From Adineta vaga (lineage: Eukaryota > Rotifera): a stretch of DNA of 64,000 nucleotides. Every line of letters begins with the position of its first letter. The stretch's first letter is position 1. Of the stretch, positions 51,388 through 63,480 are shown piece by piece. A program made the translations under genes and the position numbers. The stretch lies in NCBI GenBank assembly GCA_021613535.1, contig CP075495.1, forward strand, positions 4,402,001 to 4,466,000, read 5' to 3'. Under the pieces are notes generated by a model. It was not told the DNA's origin. It ran no database searches and saw only the letters and a list, made by a program, of their open reading frames with translations.

Positions 51388-54300
51388 ATGTAGACTTTTT
51401 ATGTTTGAACTATTTGAATCAATAAAAAAACAACCCAATAGAAATGAAATGATTGATAAATTATTCGATTCAACCAATTATCATAATAATACATCTATCT
51501 GTAGACGGTGTTAGATTTCAATAATCTAAGTGATTCATAAAATACTTGAAAAATTTTCATTTTTCGTATGCTCTTTTGCTGATGTATATGATCGTTCTCA
51601 TAATAATATCATTTGTTAGTTATGTGGTTTTAAAAAGGAATCTTATCCTTTTGGTTTCTTATGAAGCAAAAGGGAGAATTTTCTCTCTCAAATAATATTT
51701 GCGAAGTAAATAATTTTAAAAAAATTCATTTTTTTCTGAAGAATTTTAATTAGAAAATATTCTATTAGAAGAAAGAAAGTTTGTCATTATTATAATTGAC
51801 AAACTAAATAATGTAGAATAATTCTTTCTGAACATTTTCTCTTATATTACGTACAAAAATGACATGATAGAAAGTTAATAAAGCAAAAGCAGACGTTTTC
51901 CGTGGTTTTCTTCTCCTTCTACTTCGTTTTCTTTTTCTTTTTTTGTTCTTTACTTATTAGCTACGATTGAAGCATTCTTTTACTTATTTTCTTCATTGTG
52001 ATATATAGCTGACGATAATGACAGTGTTTGAGAATCTTTTCTTTTTCACATTTCTTATATTCACACATCGATCGTTGTTATTTGTATATGTAAAGAAAAG
52101 AAATTGACGTGAAATATATGAGCAATCATGCTTTTTTCCTCATTCTAAGTAGAAAATAATAATGTCGGATCTGATTTCCGTGAGAGAGAGAAAAAGAAAA
52201 GTTTTATTTCAGTCAATACGAAGACAAGAATAACAGCATCAACAAAAGTTGTCATAAACGAAGAAAAAAAAGGTTCTGATTTAATCGAATTTCTTTGTTA
52301 TAATGCGTTTCTTTTCTTCACGTGTTATTGGTTTTCTTTTCGAAAGTAAATATTCTGTTATGGAATGATCATCAATCATTTCTCACTTTTCGGCTAAGTT
52401 CATTAGTTTTTCAATTCATGTCTAGGTAAATAGTTGTTGACGACGTGGAAGAGAACATTATTTCTTTCTTTCTTTCTTCTTTTTCTCAATTTATTAAATC
52501 TTTCCTACCTATATGAAAAACATTGAATAGAAACAAAGATAAGTTGTGCTTGATAGAGCAAGAAAATTATTTAGTCAAATCTTTCCTACTGACAATTGAT
52601 AGAGGTATCTGTTCTAAGCATCTTAATAGTGTGGGATGTTAGAATAACTAATAAGAAAAGACAAAAGAAAAGAATGAGAAAACATTTTTGTCTATTTATT
52701 TCAAGCTCACATTAAGTTCTTTTTGCTATCGCACATTGGAGTATCGATATGGGCTAGCGAGAATATGTGCGTGTGTTGACACGACGCCTAATTGCTTTAG
52801 CTTGTGTATTTGTTATGAACAAAAGCACACTTCATCATCTTCATCATCATTATCATCAGTATTCGGCTTCTTTTGTCTTTTAATGCATCTTTCGCTGACG
52901 ATTGCCTGAAGCAAATTTAAAGAAAATGAGGAAGAAAATTTCTGGATTTCTATTACTAAATATTCTATTTTCTCACATATCATGGTTTCACTTCCTCTGA
53001 ATCATTGCAGAAAATAATTTCTTTTTATACTTTCATTTCTTTAATGAACCACAATTTCCGTTTGTAACGATTGAATGCGTTGGATCATTTTAATGACAAA
53101 AGTATGATAAGTAATCAATATGCTTAAAGATGATCACAAACACCTTAGATTTATACTGTTATACTATCAATATCTCTACTATCATATTCAATAAGAAGTT
53201 TGGAATTGACAAACATTTATGAAAAAAAGCATTAATAAGAGAGAGAAAGAGAGAGAGAGACGAGCCGTCAGAGTTCTTCTATGTCAAGCAGAACGAGCGT
53301 TTGCCTGTTCGCTAACAGTGTGTCCCGCTCAATTATGCGCAACATAACGCGCAAATGTGTGTATATAGTAAAGAGAAAGAAGAAAAACTTAGAGAAGTCT
53401 TCTCTGTCTTTCTCTCTTTTTCTTGCCTAACACTAATTGTTAATGTAGAAGACAGACGGCAGACGCGGAACAATCGCTACGCAGTAGAAAAGTAGAGAAA
53501 GCAGCGTAGCAGCAGGAGCAGCAGCAGTAGTAGAAGAAGAAGAAAATGCAGTAGAAATTTTTTGTAAGCAAACGAACAAGAAAAATCTCGTCGAAGGCGA
53601 GTAACAGAATGATAGCAATGATGATCTCATCTATTGCATGCGTGGGCTATTTAGGCGATCTACTACGATATAGAGAATGGAAAGCGAAGAGGAGAAAAGC
53701 GACCATATGAAAAAGAACGGCTATTGCATTCGGTGACTACTTTGGTCGCATCTCTCGTTCTTACCGATTCTGATCTGATATAGACAATGTTGAGATGAAT
53801 CTCTTTCTGTATTTGTGTTCGGCGCGTGCTTCCTCGTTTGTCCATACGCAATTTGTACCTACGCATCTTCTCTCTCAGTCTTTTCTTTAGTTTTCCTCTC
53901 TTTTCTTTTTCTCTTTATCTTTACATCTGTGCACAGTTGTCAGAGACGTATCTCGCTCTATTGTGTCTATTTTCTATGTACATAGCAACTATCTTGGAAT
54001 ATTTTTCTCCTTTTCTACTATTGCTTCGAGCTCGATGTATTAATATTGGGAAATACATATATATACCAACTGAACTTGCTACTTGTAATGAATGAATGAC
54101 TACGAGTATCTCTTCGAACAATACTATTCAAAGGTATTAAAGATTAACTTATCGACTATTTGTATAAGAATGTTATCAATTCAATGATACTTTTTGCATT
54201 GATTTATCTTATTTCTATTTTTCTTTTTGTTTCTCTGTTTCTCTCTCTGTAATGACATATGAAAAATCATTTGCTTACGATAGCACTATCGATACATGTC

Positions 54301-54587
54301 AACCTTCAACTACATATCTGTCTCATTAGAAAGATCAAACGAAGTGGAAAAGAGAAAAAAAAGAAAAAAAAACACAATTATGTATTATATGCCGATTTTC
54401 ATCTATCATTTCATTCACTGTCGATATATGACAGTCATCTTTCTGTCCATCTCTCTCTCTCTCTCTCTTTGGTTTTTAATCTAGTCAATGAGTACAACGA
54501 GTTGTCAAAACATTCCTAGATCTTCTTTCATTTATTCTCTTTTTTTCCTATGTCAATTTTAGTAGCATTACAGATGAGCCACAAATA
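51388..54587. other. Gene-poor region upstream of calcineurin A
   Basis: 3.2 kb with no supported coding exon. From about 53240 to 54120 the DNA is richer in G+C and CpG than the surroundings, with a GAGA run (53238-53262), AGCAGCAGC-type repeats (53500-53540) and short T/C-rich stretches. This looks like a promoter and untranslated leader region for calcineurin A. Acceptors end at 54562 and 54573, just before the start codon. Confidence 0.5.
53238..53262. repeat. GA-rich simple repeat
   Basis: GAGAGAAAGAGAGAGAG run at the edge of the G+C-richer block upstream of calcineurin A. Confidence 0.8.
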
Positions 54588-57500
54588 ATGGCATCAACAA
54601 CATCCACAAAAAAAGAATCGTCAACATTGACATCGACAGCAAACACGCATGTCCGATGTCTTCCATCACCGCCTACATATCGTCTAACGATTGCTGATTT
54701 ATTTGATACTTCAACTGGTGGTGGTAAACCACGACTTGAACGTCTTCGTGAGCATCTTTTAGCTGAAGGACGTCTTGAAGAAGATGCAGCACTGATGATC
54801 ATTGAACGTGGTGAAGTTTTACTACGTTCAGAAAATACTCTTATCGATTTAGAAGCTCCAATAACTGGTAAATATATTCTTCAAACAAAAAGTCTTTCTA
54901 AAGAATTCTATTTAGTATGTGGTGATATACATGGACAATTTTATGATCTGATGAAATTAATTGAAGTTGGCGGTATGTAACCTATTTTTAGCTTAACGTC
55001 AAATTAGTTAAAGGAGAGAAAAGGAACGGGGATGACTTTTTTTCTGACTAAAACTAAACTGTCACGAATGATTTAGTAAAGAAACTTCACGTTTTTTTTC
55101 CTTCTATCTGTTGTTTTATTGTGTCTTTTTCTATTCAGGTTCACCAGCAACAACGAGATATCTATTCATGGGTGATTATGTCGATCGAGGATATTTTTCA
55201 ATTGAATGTGTTCTTTATTTATGGGCACTTAAAATTCATTATTCCAATACATTTTTTCTTCTACGTGGCAATCATGAATGTCGACATTTAACTGAATATT
55301 TTACATTTAAAACTGAATGTAATTATCAATTAAAAACAACTAGCAAATCATTTTTCTTTTCCTTTTCATATCCAGGTAAAATCAAATATACTGAACGAGT
55401 TTATGATGCATGTATGCGTGCATTTGATTGCCTGCCATTATCGGCTTTAATCGATAAACAATTCTTTTGTGTACACGGTAAAAAAACAAATATATATTCT
55501 TTCGAGAATAACAAATAAGATTTCCTTCTACGTTTTTTTCTCCGAATAGGTGGACTTTCTCCTGAAATTCATACATTAGATGATATTAAAAAATTAGACC
55601 GTTTTAAAGAACCACCACCCTATGGACCTATGTGTGATCTATTATGGAGTGATCCTGTTGAAGATTATGGCCATGAAAAATCTCATGATGAAAAATTTTT
55701 ATTCAATGCTACACGTGGTTGTTCATATTTTTATACGTTTAAAGCTGTGAATGATTTTCTTGTTCGAAATAGTTTATTAACTGTTATACGTGCTCATGAA
55801 GCTCAAGATGTAGGTTATCGAATGTATCGAAAATGTCCATCGAGTGGTTTTCCATCATTAATGACAATATTTTCCGCACCGAATTATCTCGATGTTTATC
55901 AAAATAAAGCTGCGATACTTAAATATGATACAAATATTGTTAATATTCGACAATTCAATTCTTCTCCACATCCCTATTGGTTACCGAATTTTATGAATGT
56001 TTTCACATGGTCATTGCCATTCGTTGGAGAAAAAGTTACGGAAATGTTAATAAATATTTTGAATATCTGTAGTGAAGAAGAACTTATACATGAATTATCG
56101 AGTGATCAACCCAATGATAATGATAATCAATTTCGTCGTGAAGCTATTCGTTCGAAAATACGTGCAGTAGGAAAAATGGCTAAAGTTTATGCATCATTAC
56201 GTGAAGCGAGTGAAAATGTTATCAATTTGAAAGGTCTTGCACCTATGTCAACATCCCCATCGACAACAAGTCTAAATGAACTTATGGATGATGAAGGAGA
56301 ATCATCCGAACATCCGAAAGTACCTACTGATTTTTCTTTTTCAACAGCAAAAACATTCGATCAAATAAATGAACGTATGCCACCATGGTCTGATGCTGAA
56401 CGTAAACAACGTCTTGCAAATAAAAATTCAACGATAAAAGATGATTCAAATCTATCGAATACTGATAGTGATAATGAACGAAATGAATCAACCAACAATG
56501 AAAGAGAATCAACACCTCAAACACCTATTCTTGTTATACAAAAAGATGATGAAAAAATTCTCAATGGAATCGATAAGTAAGAATTTTTTTCTTCTAACTT
56601 CATTTTAAATCAGAATAAACGAAGTTTTCTTTAAAATAAAATGATGTTTTGTTTTTCTTATGAAATCATCGCGTAATTATTTTGTAGATAAAGACAGAAA
56701 GATAAAGTCCGATAATTCTACATGTTTCCTTTATGTTCCTTCTTCAGTCACCAGATGTGTAATTAAACGATAACTGAAAGAGAAATATCGAGAAAAGATT
56801 CGAACATCTTTTTTTCCCATATTCATAACACTTAACCTATGAAAAATGTTCTGCTTTTCATCTACTTTTATTAGATAGAGATATTTGAACGACAGATTTT
56901 TTTGTACTTTCCTATCAGACGAAATCTGGTTTGATAATTATGATATATTTGTCTTCTCATTGATTTATTTAGGTCTGCAATTACAAAACCAATTCAAACC
57001 AATTCATCTTCGTCTACTTCTCCGTCATCTTCAAAACCTATTTCATCTTCAACCGGTGATCGACATACTGATCTTGAACAAATTGACATTAGATTTGATA
57101 AAAATCATCATGATTCTATATCAAATTCGAAACATTCCACCAATAATTCAACAAGTAGTGGTGGTGGTGGTTTTTCACTTAAGAATCCCGTCAGTTCATT
57201 TCGTTCGTGGGTATCAAATAAAAAATCTTCACGTGAAGGATCAAATACGTCATCAATGAATCATTCAATGACGACCTATGGTAAAATCGATACATCACCA
57301 ACTCCACGTAAATCATCGATGAGTTCCAATACCGGTCGACGAAATCGAACGAATTCAGCATCAGCAACAACTTCATCATCTGTTCTTAATCATAATCAAC
57401 AACAAAATCAAACAAATTCTACTACTACTTCTTCTTCTTCATCATCATCAGCAGCAACACGTGTAAAAAAGAAATCATCATCGGCATTACGTAATACCAA

Positions 57501-57657
57501 TCCTATTACATTACTGAAGCGAACATCGGATACAAGTCATAATCAAACGGATGTATCACCAATTGAACAAACAGGAGCAGGAGGAGGAAATGGACCGTTT
57601 GGTTATTTTAAAAATCTTGTAAGAGGCGACAGTAGTAGCAGTGAAAAAAAGCAGTAG
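54588..57657 (+). CDS. PPP3C: Calcineurin A, catalytic subunit (PP2B)
   Basis: Calcium/calmodulin-dependent Ser/Thr phosphatase. Exons 54588-54867, 54916-54972, 55139-55318, 55376-55477, 55550-56576, 56973-57657. Metal-site motifs: [21 protein letters not shown] and [10 protein letters not shown]; then [15 protein letters not shown] and [14 protein letters not shown]. The calcineurin B-binding helix ([20 protein letters not shown]), calmodulin site ([20 protein letters not shown]) and autoinhibitory [10 protein letters not shown] are all kept. Two introns (48 and 57 nt) are multiples of three without stops and would add residues beside the active site if retained. After the autoinhibitory segment the tail runs about 320 residues of Ser/Asn/Thr-rich sequence, much longer than in vertebrates. 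Confidence 0.97.
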
Positions 57658-58103
57658 CCTGTCGTGCGAGTGTGTGGTTTTGTTTTCATTTCTTCTTTCT
57701 TTCTAATTTCTTTTGTTGTTGTTCGTTCTTTCTTTTTTTTTGTATATAAGAAACATTCTTGATTAAATCGAAAAGAGATATTCAATGATTAGAATATGCA
57801 CACACACACATCTCTACATATAAACAGCTGTTAGAAATCTTCTATACACTTGTGTTCATTTAACCTTTGATCATATTTGATCATTAACCTTTGAGAAATC
57901 AGCTGTTCATATAAACATAGAGATCAATTGATAATAATAATCAACGACATTTCTACTTAGACGATGTTTATATTCTTAAGACTGAAATATATAGTTATTG
58001 GTTATCTTGGATCGAGTAAAAACAATCGATTACGAAATCAAAAAACATCTTTCCTTTTAACTTAATCAAATTATCATCGTCGATTGATTTTATTAAGTAA
58101 AGT
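57658..58103. other. Convergent 3' ends
   Basis: 446 bases between the calcineurin A and ankyrin-type genes. It includes a short CA run (57798-57808). No gene seen. Confidence 0.4.
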
Positions 58104-59527
58104 TTAATAATTCATTTTCTTTCTTGCTTTGATTTCTTCATTGGCAATATCGTCGATTAATTGAACAATTTTATTATGATATCGTTCTTCGGCAAGTTGT
58201 CGACCATTCCGTTGATGACTAACATGAACATTAATATATTTATAACCATGATCAACAAGCCATTTTAATCGTTTATAATTTCCTTCACTAATTAAACGTA
58301 CAATATAAGCATCAAGTTCGGTTTTAGCTTGAACACGATTTGTTAAAACACAATATTCTCGTAAAGAAATTTTTTTATAATCAGGATGTCGTGCAGTTAA
58401 ATCAACATTTTTATCAAGTAATAAACGTATTAGATCATTTTTAGATTGATAATGTAATGCTGTAACAAGAGCATTATCATATTCACCTTTAATACTTGGA
58501 TCAGCATCACGAAATAAAAGAAATTTTGCTGCATCATTTTGTTTCGCTGTTATTGCTGTTAATAAGGCTGTTTTAGTAAAATTTTCCTGAGAAATTTGTT
58601 GAATATTGATATCAATTTTCCATTGCGTTAAAAAATAATCTAATAAACGTATGGAACCAAGTTGAGCCGCATAGAAGAAACCATCTTTGGCTAAACTATT
58701 TTGTCGATTTTCATTACGAAGATTTCGAATAAATGTATCACAACGACGAACATCATTTAATTTTAAAATCGATAAAAATCGTTGTTGAAATGGAGGAAAT
58801 TCTAATCGACGATGAATCAAATTCGCTAGTTGATGATGTTGTAATTCACAAGCATATTCATATGCATTTAAAGTTTTTTGAATAAATTGATCCGTTAGAG
58901 AAGATAGTACTGGCACCATGACCGAAAAAACAGATAAAATTTTTCATTTTCTATTCAAATCTTATCTCAAAATAGATGATCTGTTATTTAAAACTCACTG
59001 ATCCATTTTCTAATTAGATAAGAAAAGCAAAGAAAATCTGAATATTGTAATTAGAATCTAACATATCATACTACGTCGAATGATCTTAATTACATCTAAT
59101 CAAATAAACGACATTGATTTCAGTAAATATAAACAAAAATAATGAAATCTAATCTATTGAGAAGAAGATATCGAGATACTACTTAAAAACTGATCTAGTT
59201 TACAAAGCTAATAGATAACTTTCTTTTTACAAGATCAAATTTATCTCGATTTATACTTACTGTATATGATTTCTTCAATGGAATTTCCATTTGTAATAAG
59301 AATTTAACAAATTGTTCATTATTACGTTCTATAGCATAGAAAAGCAATGGTTTTGTTGGTTCATCATTTGATTCATATTGAAGAATATCAAAATTTTTAA
59401 CAAAATTTTCAAATCGTCGAAGATGACCACCTTCAACTAATCGTATACAATCGATATATTGTGTACCATCATCTTTCATAACACTATTACCAATCGTTGA
59501 GTTTTCATATTCGAGCACATCTTCCAT
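58104..59527 (-). CDS. Ankyrin-type repeat protein (two exons, junction uncertain)
   Basis: Two open frames on the minus strand, 59527-59195 and 58919-58104, are best read as one gene. Exon 1 59257-59527 and exon 2 58104-58909 join in frame using donor GTATAA at 59256 and acceptor CCAG at 58910. The more consensus donor GTAAGT (59260) would not fit. Repeats with ankyrin character: KPLLFYAIERNNEQFVKFLL, KDGFFYAAQLGSIRLLDYFL, KTALLTAITAKQNDAAKFLL, NALVTALHYQSKNDLIRLLL. No SOCS box is seen. Otherwise the second frame could start at its own Met (58919). Function unknown. Confidence 0.65.
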
Positions 59528-59824
59528 TATTATTGAAAATTAATTTCGTACGAAAAACTCAAATTACTTTGATCTTTAATATTTTTCTTCTGAAAACTCT
59601 TACAAGTTTATTTGATTTGATTTGCTAAGCAACATTACTTCTGTGTTGTTTTTTTTCTCGATCTCTTAATAAAGAAATATCTGATATGCTATGTCAATAA
59701 AAACAAGAATGAAAAAAATCTTCTCACAAAGTTACTCATGTCTTGTATCAATATTTATGTTTCGAAAATTGACATTTTCCTCAATGTGAATATTTTAAGC
59801 GCGTTCAAATTCTTTACATTTCAT

Positions 59825-60241
59825 ATGGGTTCATACTTTTCATCGAATAAAACAACAACATTTGATGAACGCACGCAAGATTTTTCTCAGCCAGTGAATC
59901 CATATGTAAATAAACTACATGAAATAACTACAGAAAAGGAATTAAATCAATTAATTACCAATGTAGAGAATAAAAATATCTTAATCTTGTGTGATTTCTA
60001 TGCTGTTTGGTGTCAACCATGTTTACAGTGTGCACCAATATTACATAGATGGACGTTGAATGATTATAAAACATGTGTTATTTTCATAAAAATTGATGTA
60101 GATAAAAACGATAATCTAGCAAATCAATATTCAATTAATGTTCTACCAACTTTTGTTTTATTTAAACAAAGCAAAGAAATTTTTCGTATGTCAGGAACTG
60201 ATCTCGATAAACTTAAACAAGAAATTGATAGATTAAAGTAA
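59825..60241 (+). CDS. Thioredoxin-domain protein, WCQPC type
   Basis: Single-exon thioredoxin fold of 138 residues. The redox motif is WCQPC (residues 62-66) instead of the usual WCGPC. The cis-proline is in NVLPTFVLF, and the buried Asp region is LILCDFYAVW. Met at 59825 is taken as the start because it gives MGSYFSS, which fits N-myristoylation; the frame stays open upstream to 59738. An N-terminal extension of about 30 residues precedes the domain. It probably reduces or binds protein disulfides, perhaps at membranes; both points are inferred. Confidence 0.85.
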   Translation: MGSYFSSNKTTTFDERTQDFSQPVNPYVNKLHEITTEKELNQLITNVENKNILILCDFYAVWCQPCLQCAPILHRWTLNDYKTCVIFIKIDVDKNDNLANQYSINVLPTFVLFKQSKEIFRMSGTDLDKLKQEIDRLK

Positions 60242-60787
60242 GATTCAAGATAATCGTATATTTATCTAACAACAACAACAAAAAGAACATTGAGTCACTC
60301 AAAAGATTTTCCAATTGATATAAAATGTATAATTTACATTTCATCCCATTCATTATTATCATCTATAGCAAGTATAAGTCATTAGAATAGAATTTGATGT
60401 TTTAGTTTTCATCAATATAAATATTAATTTCTAGGTAGAAGAACACATTATATGATCTGTAATTTATCCTCATATCATTGTTCCGTACTTTTTCTTCATT
60501 GAGATAGCATCACTACCGGAGAAATGATTGCATCAATTTTCCAATGTATCTTCTACAATTTAGTTTTTTTTTCCGAAATCAATACAAGTATTTCATTAGA
60601 AAACTAGTAGCAATAGCAGCATAGCAAACAAACAAAAACACACGTAAATATATGCGACAAGAATCTTGAAGAAAACTTAGGAATAAAAAAAAGAACAAAG
60701 TAAAGAGAAGGTTATCGGTCAAGAAAAAAGAAAACAATGGATGAGAAGATGATACTATAAAAACAAAATCAAAGGTAAGGAAATAGG
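60242..60787. other. Convergent 3' ends
   Basis: 546 bases between thioredoxin and HMG-CoA synthase genes. No gene seen. Confidence 0.45.
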
Positions 60788-62722
60788 TTAAACATCACCA
60801 ATTGTTTGTCGATTTTGAAAATAATCAGTCTAAGCAACAAGAAAAAATAGGAAAGAAGTTTTTTTTTTATGAATATATCATTTGATTACTTACATAAAGT
60901 TGTTGCACATGAGTTGTATTATGCATATCTCTTTCACTGTTATCATTGCTAGCAAATTTATCATATGAACGTCGATAATGTTTGTCAATTGATTTTAAAT
61001 AAATATCACCTAACTTTAAAACTTCATTGGGTTGTTTCGGTACAAAAGGTACTAAAAATATAACAGATTTAAAAGATTAATTTTGAAGGAAATGAATATC
61101 ATTTATGGATAGATGAATATTTCATTTGTTCAGTCTTTCGAATGAAGTTATTTCCTCGAAATTCTTACCTTTATTTTGATTTTCCTCACGTTCTAATAGG
61201 ATTTTATCCATTATTTCCGGTGATATTTCCATTCTCTCTTGATCAAGACGTTCTCGAGCACGTTGAATACTTCGTTGTAATTGTGCTAATGTAAATCGAC
61301 ATTCATGAACTTTACGACATACAACACTATACATTGATGATGCTAGACCAGAACCATATGAAAAAAGTAAAATACGTCGACCATATAATTGTTCTTCATT
61401 TGGTTGACTAAAATCGATAGAAGTTTTCATTGACGAATGAAAAAATCCTAGAGAATGAATTTTACCTGATTAAAAATGAAAAGAGACTATAATAAACTGA
61501 TGGTGTATACATATTGCCCATATTTTGTGCAAAATAAACACCTGGTAAAGTTTTCTGTTCATATAATTCTCTACTTTGTTCAATCATTTCTCGTTCAAGT
61601 TCTTTATCATTTACCAATGTACGAATATCAAGATTTCTAAACGAAATTCTTCAGCCAAATTCAAAGCAAAATAAAGATCTTACTTATATTTATCTGTGAT
61701 TGTACTTGGTATATATGGACAAGCTCGAATGAGATCATTTAAATATAATCTAGCAAGTGATTTTTGTGCAAGTTTGACGTATGGAGTATGAAATAGGACG
61801 GCTGCAAATGTTGATAGATTAACTTCACGTGATGTCAATGTACTAGCATGTGTATGTGATTGAGATTCATGATTCATTTGAGATTTTGTACAAAATTGTG
61901 TATAACATGTATCAAGTGCTGAAATGACACATTGAACACTTAATTGACCATCAACAACTGGATAAAGAGAATTAAAATTTGGTTTATAAAAATCATAAAC
62001 ATGTGCCATATGTGTTGCACGACACCCTAAATATGAGGATTAGCGAAAAGAAATGAGTCTATTTAATATGGAAATATTTCAAATAGAAGATATACCGGAT
62101 TCAAAAACAACAGGAGCATTCGGACCGATTAGAAGAGCACAGGCACCAGCACCACCTGTAGGACGGGCATTCCCTTTTGGATAGACAGCTATGTCACCCA
62201 TAACCACAACAGCCTAAACAAAAAAGATCAAATATCATTTGATTAGGAACGTTATATTCAATTGATCTTTTGTATTACATATCGTCCATCCCAAAAACTT
62301 GATTCGATCCAATGGATGGCATTGAATATAGCTGCCGTGCCTCCATAACAAGCATTTACATTATCTACACCTTCAACAGCTGTATTGTCATGATCAACAA
62401 ATAATTGCATGAGAACTGTTTTGATCGATTTAGCTTTATCAATTAATGTTTCTGTTCCAACATCTAAACGACCTATTTGTTGAGGATGTACACCGGTTTC
62501 ATCAAGTAAACGCGATAAAACAGTTAAACATAATGAACATATATCTTCATGATCAGAACATATTGACATCCGTTGTTGTCCTAATCCAATTGTATATTTG
62601 CCTTTTGAAATATTCTCATGTGTTTCTAATTTCGATTGTTCAACATAAAGTGATGGAATGTAAAGTTCACAAGCAAGAATACCAACAGATGATGGACGAT
62701 GTAAATAACCAGTTCCGTTCAT
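60788..62722 (-). CDS. HMGCS: Hydroxymethylglutaryl-CoA synthase
   Basis: Condenses acetyl-CoA and acetoacetyl-CoA to HMG-CoA (mevalonate or ketone-body pathway). Exons from the start: 62278-62722, 62096-62213, 61684-62026, 61466-61636, 61169-61407, 60894-61051, 60788-60829. Catalytic residues visible: Glu in [10 protein letters not shown] (about 91), the nucleophile Cys in [11 protein letters not shown] (125), and His in [13 protein letters not shown]. Also present are [12 protein letters not shown] and FSYGSGLAS. No mitochondrial presequence is evident, so the cytosolic form is likelier. An intron at 61408-61465 is needed to restore the [11 protein letters not shown] region. An acceptor (TTCTAG) lies about 14 nt before the start. 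Confidence 0.96.
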
Positions 62723-63480
62723 AATTTTGTTTCTCTCTAGAAGTAAAAGTTTAAAGAGTTAATATAAAAGTATTTATGGCCTTCAATAACAAATAATAAA
62801 CAATGGAATGTGTATATGTTATGTTGAATGGTTGATTGTTGGATACCAATTTTAGACAGATGCAATATATATGACTCATTCAATCACGGGAAAAAAAGGA
62901 GAAAAGAAAGAAGGAATAACATTAATGGCACAGAACATATCTAATAAAAGAAGTAAAGGGTAGTTGGCACTAGTCTACTGTCGCTTTCACATATGAATAT
63001 ACAATCAATTTTCTAGATTAATCACGATTTAATTTGTTCTCATTATATCATCAAATAAGAAAAATATTCAAAATGTTCTTTTGTTTAAACTAACGATATA
63101 TCTATCCATTTTTTGTTATGCAATTATTTAGCACAAAAATGCATACTTAGTTAAGCATATTGATCCTTACTATAAAATTTCATGTTTTTGACGCATTTAA
63201 ATAATGATGAAATACGACTGTAGCAGAAGGTTTTGATTTACTGCACGAAATAGAAGTTTATCGATCAATATTTTCTTTGTATTTATAGATACGTTATATA
63301 TGTAAGCAAGTCGTATAAAGCACAGAAAGCTAATATATACATGAACGCATTTCAAAATATGCATTATCAATTGATGATTCGTCGCTTTGTAGCATAATGA
63401 AAATTTTATTAATTAATTTATGGATATTATTGAAAACTAATTTGTTATGTAAAATAATGATTTATGTTTGAGATAAAAAC
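62723..63480. other. Intergenic, HMGCS upstream region
   Basis: 758 bases of very AT-rich DNA. No gene seen. Confidence 0.45.

Noticed and set aside
54588-54980. 16-residue insertion before the calcineurin GDIHG motif
   Set aside because: It is a 48-nt GT-AG intron that happens to be open; removing it restores the conserved PITVCGDIHG.
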